Assembly: GCF_001659605.2 (NCBI RefSeq)
Contig: NC_035170.2
Coordinates: 31,042,020 to 31,106,019, forward strand
Source of the DNA: Manihot esculenta
Lineage: Eukaryota > Streptophyta > Magnoliopsida > Malpighiales > Euphorbiaceae
Length of the DNA stretch: 64,000 nucleotides
Direction: 5' to 3'
The translations under genes and the position numbers were made by a program. Below the pieces are notes generated by a model. That model searched no databases, was not told the DNA's origin, and worked only from the letters and a program-made list of their open reading frames with translations. Positions 31,289-43,700 of this stretch are shown one piece after another; within the stretch, counting starts at the first letter, position 1, and each line of letters starts with the position of its first letter.

Positions 31289-34200
31289 ATGGCTGAACAA
31301 ATCCCATTTAGCATTGCGGAAAACTTACTAATAAAGTTGGCCTCAATTGCTTCTGAAGAAGTTAGTTTGGTGTATGGCTTCAAAAAGGATCTTAGGAAGC
31401 TTCAAACTACTCTCTCCACCATCAAAGCAATACTTGTGGATGCTGAGGAGAAGCAAGAGGAGAGCCTTGCAGTGAAGAACTGGGTAAGGAGGCTTAGAGA
31501 GGTTGTCTATGATGCAGATGACTTGTTCGATGATTTTGCAACTGAAGGTTTGAGAAGGAAGGCTGAAGGTGAGGGAAGAATGGTTAGGAAGGTATGCGAC
31601 TTCTTTTCTTCCTCCAATCAAATTGCATTTCGTTTCAAGATGGGTCATAGTATTAAAGATATTAGAGAGAGGCTGGATGAAATCGCCAAAGAAATATCTG
31701 ACTTTGGCTTTATAATTAGGAAGGAAGTTGGAGTATGTATGGGAATAAAGAATAGTTGGAGGGAGACAGATTCCTTTGTATTGAAATCAGAAATTGTAGG
31801 AAGAGATGAAGATAAGGAGAAGATCATAGAATCATTGATGTGTCCAGTCAATCAAAGCAATATTTCTGTAGTTGCAATTGTAGGGTTTGGTGGCTTAGGA
31901 AAGACTGCACTTGCCCAATTAGTGTTTAATGATGAGAAAGTGGTGAATTATTTTGATTTGAAGTTATGGGTATGTGTTTCTGAGGAGTCAAATGTTGAAA
32001 CACTAGTTAAACTCATCCTTAAAAGTGCAAGCAATAATGAAGTGCCCAACTTGTCTTTGGAACAGTTACAGATTCGCCTTAGACAATGTTTAGAAGGCAA
32101 AAAGTACTTGTTGGTGTTGGATGATGTGTGGAATGTAAACAATAGGATTTGGAGTCACTTGAGGAAATATTTGATGGTTGGTGCCATTGGGAGTAGAATT
32201 TTAGTAACTAGTCGTAGTAAGAGGGTTGCTTTAGCTATGGGTGTAGACTCTCCATATGCTTTACAGGGTCTTACTGAAGATCAATCATGGGAGCTATTTG
32301 AGAAGCTAACATTTAGAGAGGGAACAGGAAGAGTGAATTCAAATCTAATAGAAATTGGAAAAGAAATGGCAAAGAAATGCAAAGGAGTTCCACTTGCAAT
32401 TAAAGCTATAGGAGGCATAATGCAACTAAGAAGTAGTGAAAGTGAATGGTTGTCTGTCCTAGAAAATGAGTTGTGGAAGGTATTCGAGAGTGATGGTGAT
32501 ATTAGTCAAGTGTTGAAATTGAGTTATGATGTCTTACCATACCATTTAAAGCAGTGTTTTGCATATTGCGCAATGTTTCCAAAAGATTTTGCGTTTGTTA
32601 AGGATAAATTAATTCAGTTGTGGATGGCACAAGGCTATGTTCAATCTCAAAGTCAAAGTGAAAATGAAAATTTAGAGGAGATTGGGGAAGGATACTTCAA
32701 TGAATTGTTATTTAGGTCATTTTTCCAAAAGGATGAGTATTGTTATAAAATGCATGACCTTATCCATGACCTTGCACAGTCAATAGCAGGGGATAGTTGT
32801 TTTGCAGTTGATGATAATACTAAACATATTCCTGATAGAGTCCAACATGTGTTCTCTGGAAATTTGTCTTTTGAGGAATGCTTCAGGCAGCTAAAAAATA
32901 AAGGATTGAGGACACTGTATTGTCCATATATTGGTGATGGATTAAGGTTGAATTTAGATAGTATCTTTTCAAATTGTAGGAGCATACGTGCTTTGAGTTT
33001 TGGATGGAATATCAATGGATTGCCAGATTCAATTGGAAAGTTGAAACACCTGAGGTATCTTGAATTTTTTAGTTCTAATATCAGTTCACTTCCAAACTGC
33101 ATTTGCAGCTTGTATAATTTGCAAACTCTAATACTCTGGGAATGTCGGATTCTTAAAGAATTACCTACAGACATGAGGAAATTGATTTGTCTCGGACAAC
33201 TTATTAATAAGGGTTGTGGTAGCCTTGAATTCATGCCATTGGGGTTGGGGAGATTGACAAATCTGCAGACTTTGTCAACTTTTGTTGTGGGAAGTGATCA
33301 AGGAAGGAGATGTTCCTCATTGAATGAGTTGAATAGCTTAAACCGGCTGCGAGGTGAAATCTGCATTAAAGGACTAGGAAATGTGAAAAATGCGGCTTTG
33401 GAGTCCAACCTAGTAAATTTCAAGGAAAAGAAACACCTTCAGTGCTTAAGATTAACCTGGGATGGCAAGGGATATAGCAATAGCGGAAATAGTGAGTTGT
33501 TGTTGGATAACCTACAACCTCACCCGAATTTGAAAGAATTGAATGTTATGTGCTATGAAGGCGTGAGGTTTTCAAATTGGCTTTCTTCTATCACAAATCT
33601 CGTCAATATTACTTTATATAAATGTCCGAAATGTGAGCATTTGCCGCCATTGGACAATCTGCCTTATCTGGAAATTCTCAATCTTAGCTATTTCCATTCT
33701 CTGGAGTACATATCAGATGAAGATAATTTATTCTCTTCTTTATCTGCATCAACAACATCATTCTTTCCATCTCTAAATATTCTTAAACTCGAATCTTGCC
33801 CTAATCTGAAAGGGTGGTGGAGAACATTTATGGAAGCAAAGATGGTGCCTCAATTTCCTTGTCTTTCTACATTAACCATCTCTAATTGCCCTAACCTGAC
33901 TTTGATGCCAATGTTTCCATCACTAGACATGGGGCTTCATCTTGCCTATGCCCACATAAGACCATTCCATTATACATTGCAGATGTCTGCAACGGCTTCT
34001 GCAGTACCATCAACCTCTTCTTCAGTTACTTCTCCTTTTTCCAAATTAAAGACTTTGTGGTTACAGGGTATTGAGAATCTAGCATCTCTACCTGGAGAGT
34101 GGATGCAGAACCTCAGCTTCCTTGAGGAACTATTTCTTAGCTACTGCATGGAAATTAGTGATGAGGATGAGCGTGGCATATTCAAATGGAGATATCTTGT

Positions 34201-34567
34201 TAGTCTCCGAAATCTCTCTCTCTCTAATCTTTCAAATCTGTTGTCTCTACCAAGGGAGCTTCAATATGTTACCACCTTGCAACGTCTTACTATCCGCGAA
34301 TGTTCTAATTTGAGGGCTTTGCCTGAATGGATAGGCAACCTCACAGCACTCCAAAATCTATGTATCAATGTCTGCCCTAAACTGGAATCGCTACCAAGAG
34401 GGCTGCGTCAAATCACCACTTTACAACAGTTGAATGTTACCCTTTGCCCCCATTTGTCTGAGAGATGCACACACAATATGGCTGCAGATTGGCCCAACAT
34501 TTCTCACATCCTAAATATCCATATAAATGGAAATCATATTCAAAAGGAGGGCCGGTATTTATTGTAA
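31289..34567 (+). CDS. CNL-2: intact CC-NB-ARC-LRR immune receptor (1092 aa)
   Basis: Collinear with CNL-1 except for one residue lost in the LRR (LEFFSSNISSLP versus LELFRNTKISSLP). All NB-ARC motifs are at the same residue numbers, with P-loop, LLVLDDVW, TSRS and MHD intact. Its coiled coil (AVKNWVRRL) and LRR (YIGDGLRLN, EICIKG, KKHLQCLRL, CINVCPKL) agree with CNL-4, but its NB-ARC (SASNNEVPN, WSHLRKY, AIKAIGG, VQSQSQSE) agrees with CNL-1. The winged-helix region has a private change, KDFAFVKDK. The promoter is truncated by M2, so expression may differ. Confidence 0.95.
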   Translation: MAEQIPFSIAENLLIKLASIASEEVSLVYGFKKDLRKLQTTLSTIKAILVDAEEKQEESLAVKNWVRRLREVVYDADDLFDDFATEGLRRKAEGEGRMVRKVCDFFSSSNQIAFRFKMGHSIKDIRERLDEIAKEISDFGFIIRKEVGVCMGIKNSWRETDSFVLKSEIVGRDEDKEKIIESLMCPVNQSNISVVAIVGFGGLGKTALAQLVFNDEKVVNYFDLKLWVCVSEESNVETLVKLILKSASNNEVPNLSLEQLQIRLRQCLEGKKYLLVLDDVWNVNNRIWSHLRKYLMVGAIGSRILVTSRSKRVALAMGVDSPYALQGLTEDQSWELFEKLTFREGTGRVNSNLIEIGKEMAKKCKGVPLAIKAIGGIMQLRSSESEWLSVLENELWKVFESDGDISQVLKLSYDVLPYHLKQCFAYCAMFPKDFAFVKDKLIQLWMAQGYVQSQSQSENENLEEIGEGYFNELLFRSFFQKDEYCYKMHDLIHDLAQSIAGDSCFAVDDNTKHIPDRVQHVFSGNLSFEECFRQLKNKGLRTLYCPYIGDGLRLNLDSIFSNCRSIRALSFGWNINGLPDSIGKLKHLRYLEFFSSNISSLPNCICSLYNLQTLILWECRILKELPTDMRKLICLGQLINKGCGSLEFMPLGLGRLTNLQTLSTFVVGSDQGRRCSSLNELNSLNRLRGEICIKGLGNVKNAALESNLVNFKEKKHLQCLRLTWDGKGYSNSGNSELLLDNLQPHPNLKELNVMCYEGVRFSNWLSSITNLVNITLYKCPKCEHLPPLDNLPYLEILNLSYFHSLEYISDEDNLFSSLSASTTSFFPSLNILKLESCPNLKGWWRTFMEAKMVPQFPCLSTLTISNCPNLTLMPMFPSLDMGLHLAYAHIRPFHYTLQMSATASAVPSTSSSVTSPFSKLKTLWLQGIENLASLPGEWMQNLSFLEELFLSYCMEISDEDERGIFKWRYLVSLRNLSLSNLSNLLSLPRELQYVTTLQRLTIRECSNLRALPEWIGNLTALQNLCINVCPKLESLPRGLRQITTLQQLNVTLCPHLSERCTHNMAADWPNISHILNIHINGNHIQKEGRYLL

Positions 34568-37200
34568 GAAGAAGGATCCTCTGCTTTCACAGGTTAGGAC
34601 TTTCTTCGCTTCATCCCTTCTTTTTTTTATATTTTATTTTAAATGAAATCACCTAATTTTTTCAAACAAATACTTCTATCCAGTAGGCTACTCTATTCTG
34701 TCTTCACCTTATCTAAGTTAACTTACTTTTCTGATTCTATATGCAGAGATGCTGGAATATATGTTGCTCTTATACACCGCCAACCTTTGTCAAATTTTAG
34801 AATGGCTCTAATGATGACAGGTGGATAACAAAACTAAAAAAATCAAATACCATGTTATTTTTATCAGTAAATCACATTTATGAACTTTATTTTTCTCACA
34901 GTTTCACCTTCTTGTTACCCTTTAGCATCTGAAGAATATTTTATCCTCAATCAAATACTATGTTATACAACTCTTGATTCTTCCAATTCTGAACACAAAT
35001 TATGTCTGCAGGCAATAGAAGCAAATGAGGTTTGTGGTGTGGCAGATGATTTCTGGATGTTGTAATTGACTCATTGACTATTATACAGGTTCTTATCTCT
35101 TAACCAGTTTTTTGGGATTTTATATTTTTTAAAAAATTTTTGCCATATTTTATTATTCTTTTAATATTGCCGTAATTTAGCAATTACCTTTTTTATTTTG
35201 TCTTATATGCAGAACTGGAAGGATGTGGATAACTTGAATTAACTCTTGGAATAGACATTTGAATTAATTTTGCATTTTTGGAAGCAATGGGAATTTGCAT
35301 TCTGTATCTAAAAGTCAATTGCTCTCCAACTTACTTTGCATCGTCGCTACTCCTCTGAGAATGGAGAAGCAAGCCACTCCAAGCAAGGTCTAGGATCAGA
35401 GCAGCAGATCCTGGAGCCTCAAGGACTGGTATCTTTCAAGAGTCAACAAGTGTGGTTCTGTGATATAAGCAGGGCTTGAAGTATGTTGATACCTGGTATA
35501 TTTGCAATCATTGTTCTATCTTGATAGTGAATTTTCTGAATTTAATTGCAATATGTTCATGTGTTAATCCTTGCAGGCTACCAAGCATGCAATTGATTTT
35601 AAGCAAAGGTTGGATCTCGTGTTTAATTTGTTGTTTTATAATAATTTGAATGTTTTGAAAGTTATCAAAGCATCTTCTGTTTTGGTCTCTCCTGAATTGT
35701 TTGAAAATAAAGTAATGGCTCCATGAATTCCTAGATTCTTTGAAAGTGAGATGGATCCCAAGTGTCTTAGAGGAGGAGTGGAGGAAATAATCGGTGCTGT
35801 GAATTCACTTGTTCTTCTTTCATAGTAGGCAGCTTTTGGCTCAGCCGTGGAGAAATGGTCTGCTGTCGTGACAAAAAATGGCTTCAGAATAGGCAATGGT
35901 AAATATCATATGACCTTGTGAATAGTGGTTTAAAAACAATTTAGAAGATTTTGGAAGAGAACTAATACTCTTTGACAGATTTACAGGTGAAGATGGTAAT
36001 GATACTTGCAAATTCAGTTTGCTTTGAAAGAATATGCATTGGTTGTGGGGGATGAAGAATCCTGAACTTTTTTAATCTTTCATTGAGTGGACAGACATCG
36101 TTTAAGGTTGCAAATCTAAGAGCTGCTCTTTTCTTGTTCTTTTCACAAGTGTCTTCATTAGTGAGCATCCATAAACAGTACTGAGCTATTTCACTTGTGG
36201 CAACTACCAATGAGAAAGCAGAAAGCTTATACTCTCTCTATCCATGTGCTAATCCTTGTAGGCAATCAACAGATACTGGAACCTCAACAACTTCCTCTGG
36301 GAGAACGAAGCAGAAATTCTTAAATTTTTGAAAGGTATAAAAACATTTTATAACGAAATATCCATTGATTTAGTTTTTCACTGAGTGGACAAATATCTCT
36401 TAAGATAGCAAATTGAAGAGCTCCTTTTTTTTTCTTTTTCACAAGTGTCGTCATTATAGAGATGTGCATCCATCAGAAGTCCTGGGCTATTCACTTATGG
36501 CGAACTGCCACTGAGAAAGCAGAATGCTTCTTATAGAAACATGATGGTAAAAGAATCCAAACTTCCTCTCTCTCCTTAAGTACTTTCCACTTCATTTTCT
36601 TATATGCCTCAGCTTTTATTTTTATAGGCTGAAAGAATCGCATACTTTTTCTGATATGTTGACTTGGAGCAGACATTCATTCTTGGAGTTCCATTTAGTT
36701 GAACTCCTCCTCATTGGAAGCTCTCCAAGGCCACACCAAAACCCCAGAAGGGCTTCAGCTCATTACCGCTCTGCAATTAATGCCTCAGAATTGGAAGCTG
36801 TCAGGCTTTGTTGTTCATATCCCTCTGATTAGAAGAATCATGGTGGGGAGATGGTTCTTTTTCTGATTCTTCAAGTCTTCTCCTTCCAGAAACTATTGGA
36901 ACCATTTCTGGACTAGAAAGGGAGATGGTTGTCCCTGAATTCTTACCATTTCATCACTTGCTAGTCTTGCTGAAGTTACACATGCATTCATTATGAGGGA
37001 ATTTCATGGAGATTCTGTAGAGCCAAAGCTGAACATTTTAATTCAGCTGCTCGTTCATTGGCTAGATGTCATCTAGCTGGCTAGAAGTTCAATTCTGAAG
37101 GCTTGGTTTAGCTAATGTTTAGATGTGCCAATGAAGTGTAAATTTCAGATTTTCTTTTTTAATGTATTGTATTTTCTTTACACCTCTAAATATAATCATT
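34568..37200 (+). other. CNL-2 3' flank, likely spliced 3' UTR, the longest version
   Basis: Likely intron 34593-34746. Further GT/AG-like joints occur (for example ATATGCAG at about 35205-35212). It keeps the 34880-35279 part that CNL-1 lost. The segment at 36060-36225 is repeated, diverged, at 36355-36530 (TTTTCACAAGTGTC, ATCCAT, GAGAAAGCAGAA). Later parts match the CNL-3 and CNL-4 flanks (GAATTGGAAGCTGT). Confidence 0.55.
36714..36776 (+). pseudogene. Tiny LRR relic of CNL-5 type
   Basis: 36714-36741 resembles CNL-5 at about 62228-62254 (AAGGCCACACCAAAA), and 36743-36776 matches CNL-5 at 62984-63017 with two mismatches in 34 (CCAGAAGGGCTTCAGC..., coding PEGLQ). The two pieces are about 730 bp apart in CNL-5, so this looks like a deleted remnant of a CNL-5-like gene inside the CNL-2 3' flank. 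Confidence 0.6.
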
Positions 37201-39009
37201 TACAAGTTGTCCCTTTAAATTCAATGCTCCATTGATTATGAGTTTCAGAAGCTCATCCTTTCCTTGAACCAATAATCAAGATTCTGTCTCAGTCCATTGC
37301 AATATCAGCGTCCAATTTAATGCCTAATACTAAATTCTCTTCATAAAAAAATATTATAGATATAATGACTTATTTACTCATTTTATAAAATATCAAAGAC
37401 CAAAATTATTATAGATATAGTGACTTATTTATATTGTGATATAAATATATAAATAAGTCTATAACAAAATATTATGAATTTTTTTTTACTATTTCATAAT
37501 AGTACTAATTTATTAATTTGATAATTTTTTAAAATTATATCTATTATAATCTAATTAATAAATGTTATATATTTTTATTGATATGATGTGAATAATTATA
37601 TAGAATAAATATATATAATTAACTAAAATTACTATAAAAAAATATTAATTATGATAAAACATAAAACAATTCAAAAATTATTAGAATTACTGTATAAAAT
37701 ATTATCAAACTAAAATTTTATTTTATTTAAATAATTTATTAAAAAACTATATAATAAAAAGTAAAATAGGTTTTTAATACAATTAAAATTACAAATTTTT
37801 AACCGTCAAATTATTAAATTTAAATTATTATAGTTTATTATATAATAATTGTAGTAATTTTAATCTCTTTTCTTTCTATAAAAATGTAATCCTCATATGT
37901 CTATCCTATGTAAAATCCATTGGAACGATCTTAATTCTCCACACAATTTTATTTTATTTATTTTCAAATGATTAGTGTTTAAAATTTTTTTTTTATTATT
38001 GTTTTCTTGGCATGAGATATATGGTTTACAATCTTTCTGGTCAACTGAATAATTTTGGATAGATAGAAATTGGATGAGAGTAATTTAAATGTTAGAATTC
38101 TTTGATTCACATGATTCTCTTTTTAAAAAATATAATTATTTGAATAAAATTTATTATTGAAAATTAATAATACATGATAATAAATACTAAGATTTTTAAT
38201 TTATTTAATACAATAAAATTTGTTGATGCATGACTTTATAGTTGATTAATATTTGAAATCTTTAAATTTTTTACTTTAAAATTAAAAATCATACATATTA
38301 ATTAAATTTTTAATTATTTTCTACAATTATTTTCTTTGTTTTATAATATAGTTGGCCTATTTAACCAATAGTTTTTTTTATATTATTTTAGATTTTAAGA
38401 GATAAAATAATATATTATAATATAAATCAATAATTTCATGTTCAAAATCTAAATATATAAAAAAAATATTTTACTACTCTTAATAATTGGAGTGAATTCA
38501 TAAGAAAAAAATATTATTTTATAAAATAATTTTATATAATAATAAATAAAATATTGTAATACCTGCACAACAGACTAGTTTTTTTCTAATATTTCCTTTT
38601 GTTTTATAATGGAATAAAAGCTCCCTTAGTATCCTTGCCCACCAACTCATCCCAATCCCACCTAAAAAGAAAAGAAAAGAAAAGAAAAGAAAAGAAAGAA
38701 ACAAACTATAGGTAAAAATAATTCTATCCGAATTCGATTAATTCGAATATTATTAATATTTAAATTTATTATTTAATAAAAAATTATTTTAAATTATTTA
38801 AATTTATTATAAATTTAATTATAATTATTTAAATAAAATTTTATTCATTTAATTTTATATGTTTTAATTACTAATTTATATAAAAATATTTTTTATTGAA
38901 AAATTTAATGTTTCTCAAAAAAATTAATTTTTAAATAAAAACATATAATAAATTTTATAAATATTATTATAAAATATATATTTATATTAAATTAATTATT
39001 TATATAAAT
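37201..39009. other. AT-rich spacer with dispersed repeats, no gene seen
   Basis: 38110-38660 is one half of a direct repeat (see 39600-40155). 38715-39009 is the uninterrupted version of the repeat into which the LINE at 51129 inserted. A short AAAAG microsatellite lies at 38667-38700. Confidence 0.55.
38110..38660. repeat. Direct repeat, copy 1 (about 550 bp)
   Basis: Matches 39600-40155 with indels, from the AATAATACATGATAATAAAT segment to TATCCTTGCCCACCAACTCA. No LTR-type termini are visible, so it is more likely a local duplication than an LTR pair. Confidence 0.65.
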
Positions 39010-39590
39010 AAGTTCGATGATTGATACCTGGTATTCTGAAATTCAGAAAATAGGATTTAAAGTGGGTGTTTAAGTTTGACCGGAGAAGAAGGTGTTCATC
39101 CCTTCTATCTCTTTTTCTTTTGTCTGCTAGTAACGTCTAACCGCTTTTCTGCTACAGTGCAACCTGTTTCTATCACTTAGATCCGTATATACGAATATGT
39201 CAGACGGCCATTTAGTTCTATCGGGTGCGCATACGCATGCGGACGCGTGAAATGAATCAGGTCACTCACAAGTCTAGATCCAGTAAAAAGAAGCTCAGCC
39301 TGATGAGGTGACAAGAGGAAGGATAGCGGCTCTAGTCACTTCACAACCTTGCCTGCGGATGCGCCAAAAGACATTAAATGGTTGACTGGCATAGAGGGAG
39401 CGTCTGACGCTTTTATACGTACGAACATGTGTTACAGGAGTAAGTGGCGCTATAATAGAGATACCGTTAGATATCATTAAAAGATAAAGAGAAAAAGAAT
39501 AAGAGGAGAGGAACTCTCTCCTCTCCAACTAAGCTTACACCACTATTATAAACTCTATTATCTGAATCTCAGAACATCAACAATTAAAAT
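39010..39590 (+). mobile_element. LTR-like relic between the direct repeats
   Basis: A GC-richer island (GGTGCGCATACGCATGCGGA, GTGGCGCTATAATAGAGA) ending in GAATCTCAGAACATCA. Related to 47640-48010 (GTGGCGCT/ATGGCGCT, CGTTAGA-ATCA), 58230-58690 and 15063-15319. No internal domain. The left border is unclear. Confidence 0.4.
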
Positions 39591-39599
39591 TTAATAAAT

Positions 39600-40155
39600 T
39601 TTATTTTTTTAAAAATATAATTGTATGAATAAAATATTATATTAAAAATTAATAATACATGATAATAAATACTAAAATTTTTAATTTATTTGATACAATG
39701 AAATTTGTTGATGCATGGGTTTGTGAGGTTTTTGAATTTTTTACTCTAAAATTAGAAATCATACCTATTTATTGGATTTCTAATTATTTTCTAAGGTTAT
39801 TTTCTTTGGTTATTCTCTTTGTTTTATGATATAGATGGCATATTTAACTAATAATTTTTTTTATATTATTTTGAATTTCAATAAATAAAATAATATATTA
39901 TAGTATAAATTAATAATTTTAAATTCGAAATCTAAATATAAAAAAAATATTTTACTACTTTTAATAATCAGAGTAAATACATAAAAAAATATATTATTTT
40001 ATAAAATAATTTTATATTATTTTATATACTAATAAATAAAATATTATAATATCTACACACAACATACGAATAAACGACTAATTTTTTTCTAATACTTTCT
40101 TTCCTTTTATAATGGAATAAAAGCACCTTGGTATCCTTGCCCATCAACTCATCCC
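39600..40155. repeat. Direct repeat, copy 2 (about 555 bp)
   Basis: Partner of 38110-38660; the two flank about 940 bp containing an LTR-like relic. Confidence 0.65.
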
Positions 40156-40440
40156 AAAGAACAAACTATAGGTTGCTTCTTATATGTGTTCTCTCTTTTA
40201 TTAAAAGATAAAACACATTGCACATCTTAGAATATGAAATGCTAATAAGTTTTAGGTAAGGGATATTGGAATCATCTTCAAGCCTATGATGTTTTGAATT
40301 TTGAGTCTCACTAATAAATAATTAAGATAACAAATTTCCATGATCTTATAACACAAATCGTATCAAATGCTTCTTGAAATTAAGGAACAAAAATTGTCTA
40401 AGAACTTATAACATTACTTAATTTTAGTTTAATAATTAGT

Positions 40441-40766
40441 TTTTCCAGGAAATAACTCCACAGATAGGCAAAGGATAACTTCTTTCTACATATTCATTCC
40501 TTCTACCTTTTGTTTTGCTTCTTCTCCTTAGAGAATGTAATGCTCTATTGATCTTATTGATTGCTTCTACCTTTTGTTTTGCATAAAAACTGGGGAAAAC
40601 TACTTTGCTTCTTCTCCTTAGAGAATGTAATGCTCTCTTCCACACCTTATATATTGGCTCATTAATTATGGATGGGATTGGGATCATCTCTCACAAATCC
40701 ACAAGTTTTCCCCTTTACTTTCTTTGTTTTCATCTTGCCCAATTTTCAGTCGTTATCCTTCTATAG
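40441..40766 (+). promoter_or_regulatory. CNL-3 promoter with an internal duplication
   Basis: The module TTCTACCTTTTGTTTTGC ... CTTAGAGAATGTAATGCTCT occurs twice, at 40501-40546 and 40565-40636; the second copy carries 26 extra bases with AAAACTGGGGAAAACT. CNL-1 and CNL-4 have it once. TATA box TTATATATT at 40648-40656, about 110 bp before the ATG. Confidence 0.65.
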
Positions 40767-43700
40767 ATGGCTGAACAAATCCCATTTAGCATTGCGGAAA
40801 ACTTATTAGCAAAGTTGGCCTCAATTGCTTCTGAAGAAGTTAGTTTGGTGCATGGCTTCAAAAAGGATCTTAGGAAGCTTCAAACTACTCTCTCCACCAT
40901 CAAAGCAATACTTGTGGATGCTGAGGAGAAGCAAGAGGAAAGCCTTGCAGTGAAGGACTGGATAAGGAGGCTTAGAGAGGTTGTCTATGATGCAGATGAC
41001 TTGTTTGATGATGTAGCAACTGAAGGGTTGAGAAGGAAGGTTGAAGGTGAGGGAAGAATGGTTAGGAAGGTATGCGACTTCTTTTCTTCCACAAATCAAA
41101 TTGCATTTCGTTTCAAGATGGGTCATAGTATTAAAGATATTAGAGAGAGGCTAGATGAAATCGCCAAAGAAATATCTGACTTTGGCTTTATAATTAGGAA
41201 GGAAGTTGGAGTATGTATGGGGATAAAGAATAGTTGGAGGGAGACAGACTCCTTTGTATTGAAATCAGAAATTATAGGAAGAGATGAAGATAAGGAGAAG
41301 ATCATAGAATCATTGATGTGTTCAGTCAATCAAAGCAATATTTCTGTAGTTGCAATTGTAGGGTTTGGTGGCTTAGGAAAGACTGCACTTGCCCAATTAG
41401 TGTTTAATGATGAGAAAGTGGTGAATTATTTTGATTTGAAGCTATGGGTATGTGTCTCTGAGGAGTCAAATGTTGAAACACTAGTTAAACTCATCCTTAA
41501 AAGTGCAGGCAATAATGAAGTGCCCAACTTGTCTTTGGAACGGTTACAAATTCGCCTTAGACAATGTTTAGAAGGCAAAAAGTTCTTGTTGGTGTTGGAT
41601 GATGTGTGGAACGTGAACAATAGGATTTGGAGTCAATTGAGGAGATATTTGATGGTTGGTGCCATAGGGAGTAGAATTTTAGTAACTACTCGCAGTAAGA
41701 GGGTTGCTTTAGCTATGGGTGTAGACTCTCCGTATGCTTTACAGGATCTAACAGAAGATCAATCATGGGATCTATTTGAGAAGCTAGCATTTAGAGAGGG
41801 AACAGGAAGAGTGAATTCAAATCTAATAGAAATTGGGAAAGAAATTGCAAAGAAGTGCAGAGGAGTTCCACTTGCAATTAGAGCTATAGGAGGCATAATG
41901 CAACTAAGAAGTAGTGAAAGTGAATGGTTGTCTGTCCTAGAAAATGAGTTGTGGAAGGTCTTCGAGAGTGATGGTGATATTAGTCAAGTGTTGAAATTGA
42001 GTTATGATGTCTTACCGTACCATTTAAAGCAGTGTTTTGCATACTGCGCAATGTTTCCAAAAGACTATGAGTTTGGTAAGGATAGATTAATTCAGTTGTG
42101 GATGGCACAAGGCTATGTTCAGTCTCGGGGTCAAAGTGAAAATGAAAATGCAGAGGAGATTGGGGAAGGATACTTCAATGAATTGTTATTTAGGTCATTT
42201 TTCCAAAAGTTTAAGTATTGTTATAAAATGCATGACCTTATCCATGACCTTGCACAGTCAATAGCAGGGGATAGTTGTTTTGTAGTTAATGATAATACTA
42301 AATATATTCCTGATAGAGTCCAACATGTGTTTTCTGAAAATTTGTCTTTTGAGGAATGCTTCAGGCAGCTAAAAAATAAAGGATTGAGGACACTGTATTG
42401 TCCATATTTTGGTGATGGATTATGGTTGAATTTAGATAGTATCTTTTCAAATTGTAGAAGCATACGTGCTTTGAGTTTTGGATGGAATATCAATGGAATG
42501 CCAGATTCAATTGGAAAGTTGAAATACCTGAGGTATCTTGAATTTTCTAGTTCTAAAATCAGTTCACTTCCAAACTGCATTTGCAGCTTGTATAATTTGC
42601 AAACTCTAATACTCTGGGAATGTTGGGGTCTTAAAGAATTACCTACAGACATGAGGAAATTGATTTGTCTCAGACAACTTATTAATATTGGTTGTAGTAG
42701 GCTTGAATTCATGCCATTGGGGTTGGGGAGATTAACAAATCTGCAGACTTTGTCAACTTTTGTTGTGGGAAGTGATCAAGGAAGGAGATGTTCCTCATTG
42801 AATGAGTTGAATAGCTTAAACCGGCTAAGAGGTGAAATCTCCATTGAAGGACTAGAAAATGTGAAAAATGCAGCTTTGGAGTCCAGCCGAGTAAATCTCA
42901 AGGAAAAGAAACACCTTCTCTGCTTAAGATTAAGGTGGGATGGCAGGGGAGATAGCAATAGTGGAAATAGTGAGTTGTTGTTGGATAACCTACACCCTCA
43001 CCCGAACTTGAAAGAATTGAACGTTGTGTGCTATGAAGGTGTGAGGTTTTCAAATTGGCTTTCTTCTATCACAAATCTCGTCAATATTACTTTATATAAA
43101 TGTCCGAAATGTGAGCATTTGCCGCCATTGGACAATCTGCCTTATCTGGAAATTCTCAATCTTAGCTATTTCGATTCTCTGGAGTACATATCAGATGAAT
43201 ATAATTTATTCTCTTCTTTATCTACATCAGCAGCAACATTCTTTCCATCTCTAAAGATTCTTAAACTCGATGTTTGCCCTAATGTGAAAAGGTGGTGGAG
43301 AACACGTATGGAAGCAAAGATGGTGCCTCAATTTCCTTGTCTTTCTAAATTAACCATCGCGAAATGCCGTAACCTGACTTTGATGCCAATGTTTCCATCG
43401 CTAGACATGGAGCTTCATCTTGCCTATGCCCACATAAGACCATTGCATTATACATTGCAGATGTCTGCAACGGCTTCTGCAGTACCATCAACCTCTTCTT
43501 CAGTTACTTCTCCTTTTTCCAAATTAAAGACTCTGTGGTTACAAGGTATTGAGAATCTAGCATCTCTACCTGGAGAGTGGATGCAGAACCTCAGCTTCCT
43601 TGAGAAACTATTTCTTAGCTACTGCATGGAAATTAGTGATGAGGATGAGTGTGGCATATTCAAATGGAGATATCTTGTTAGTCTTCGAGATCTCTCTCTC

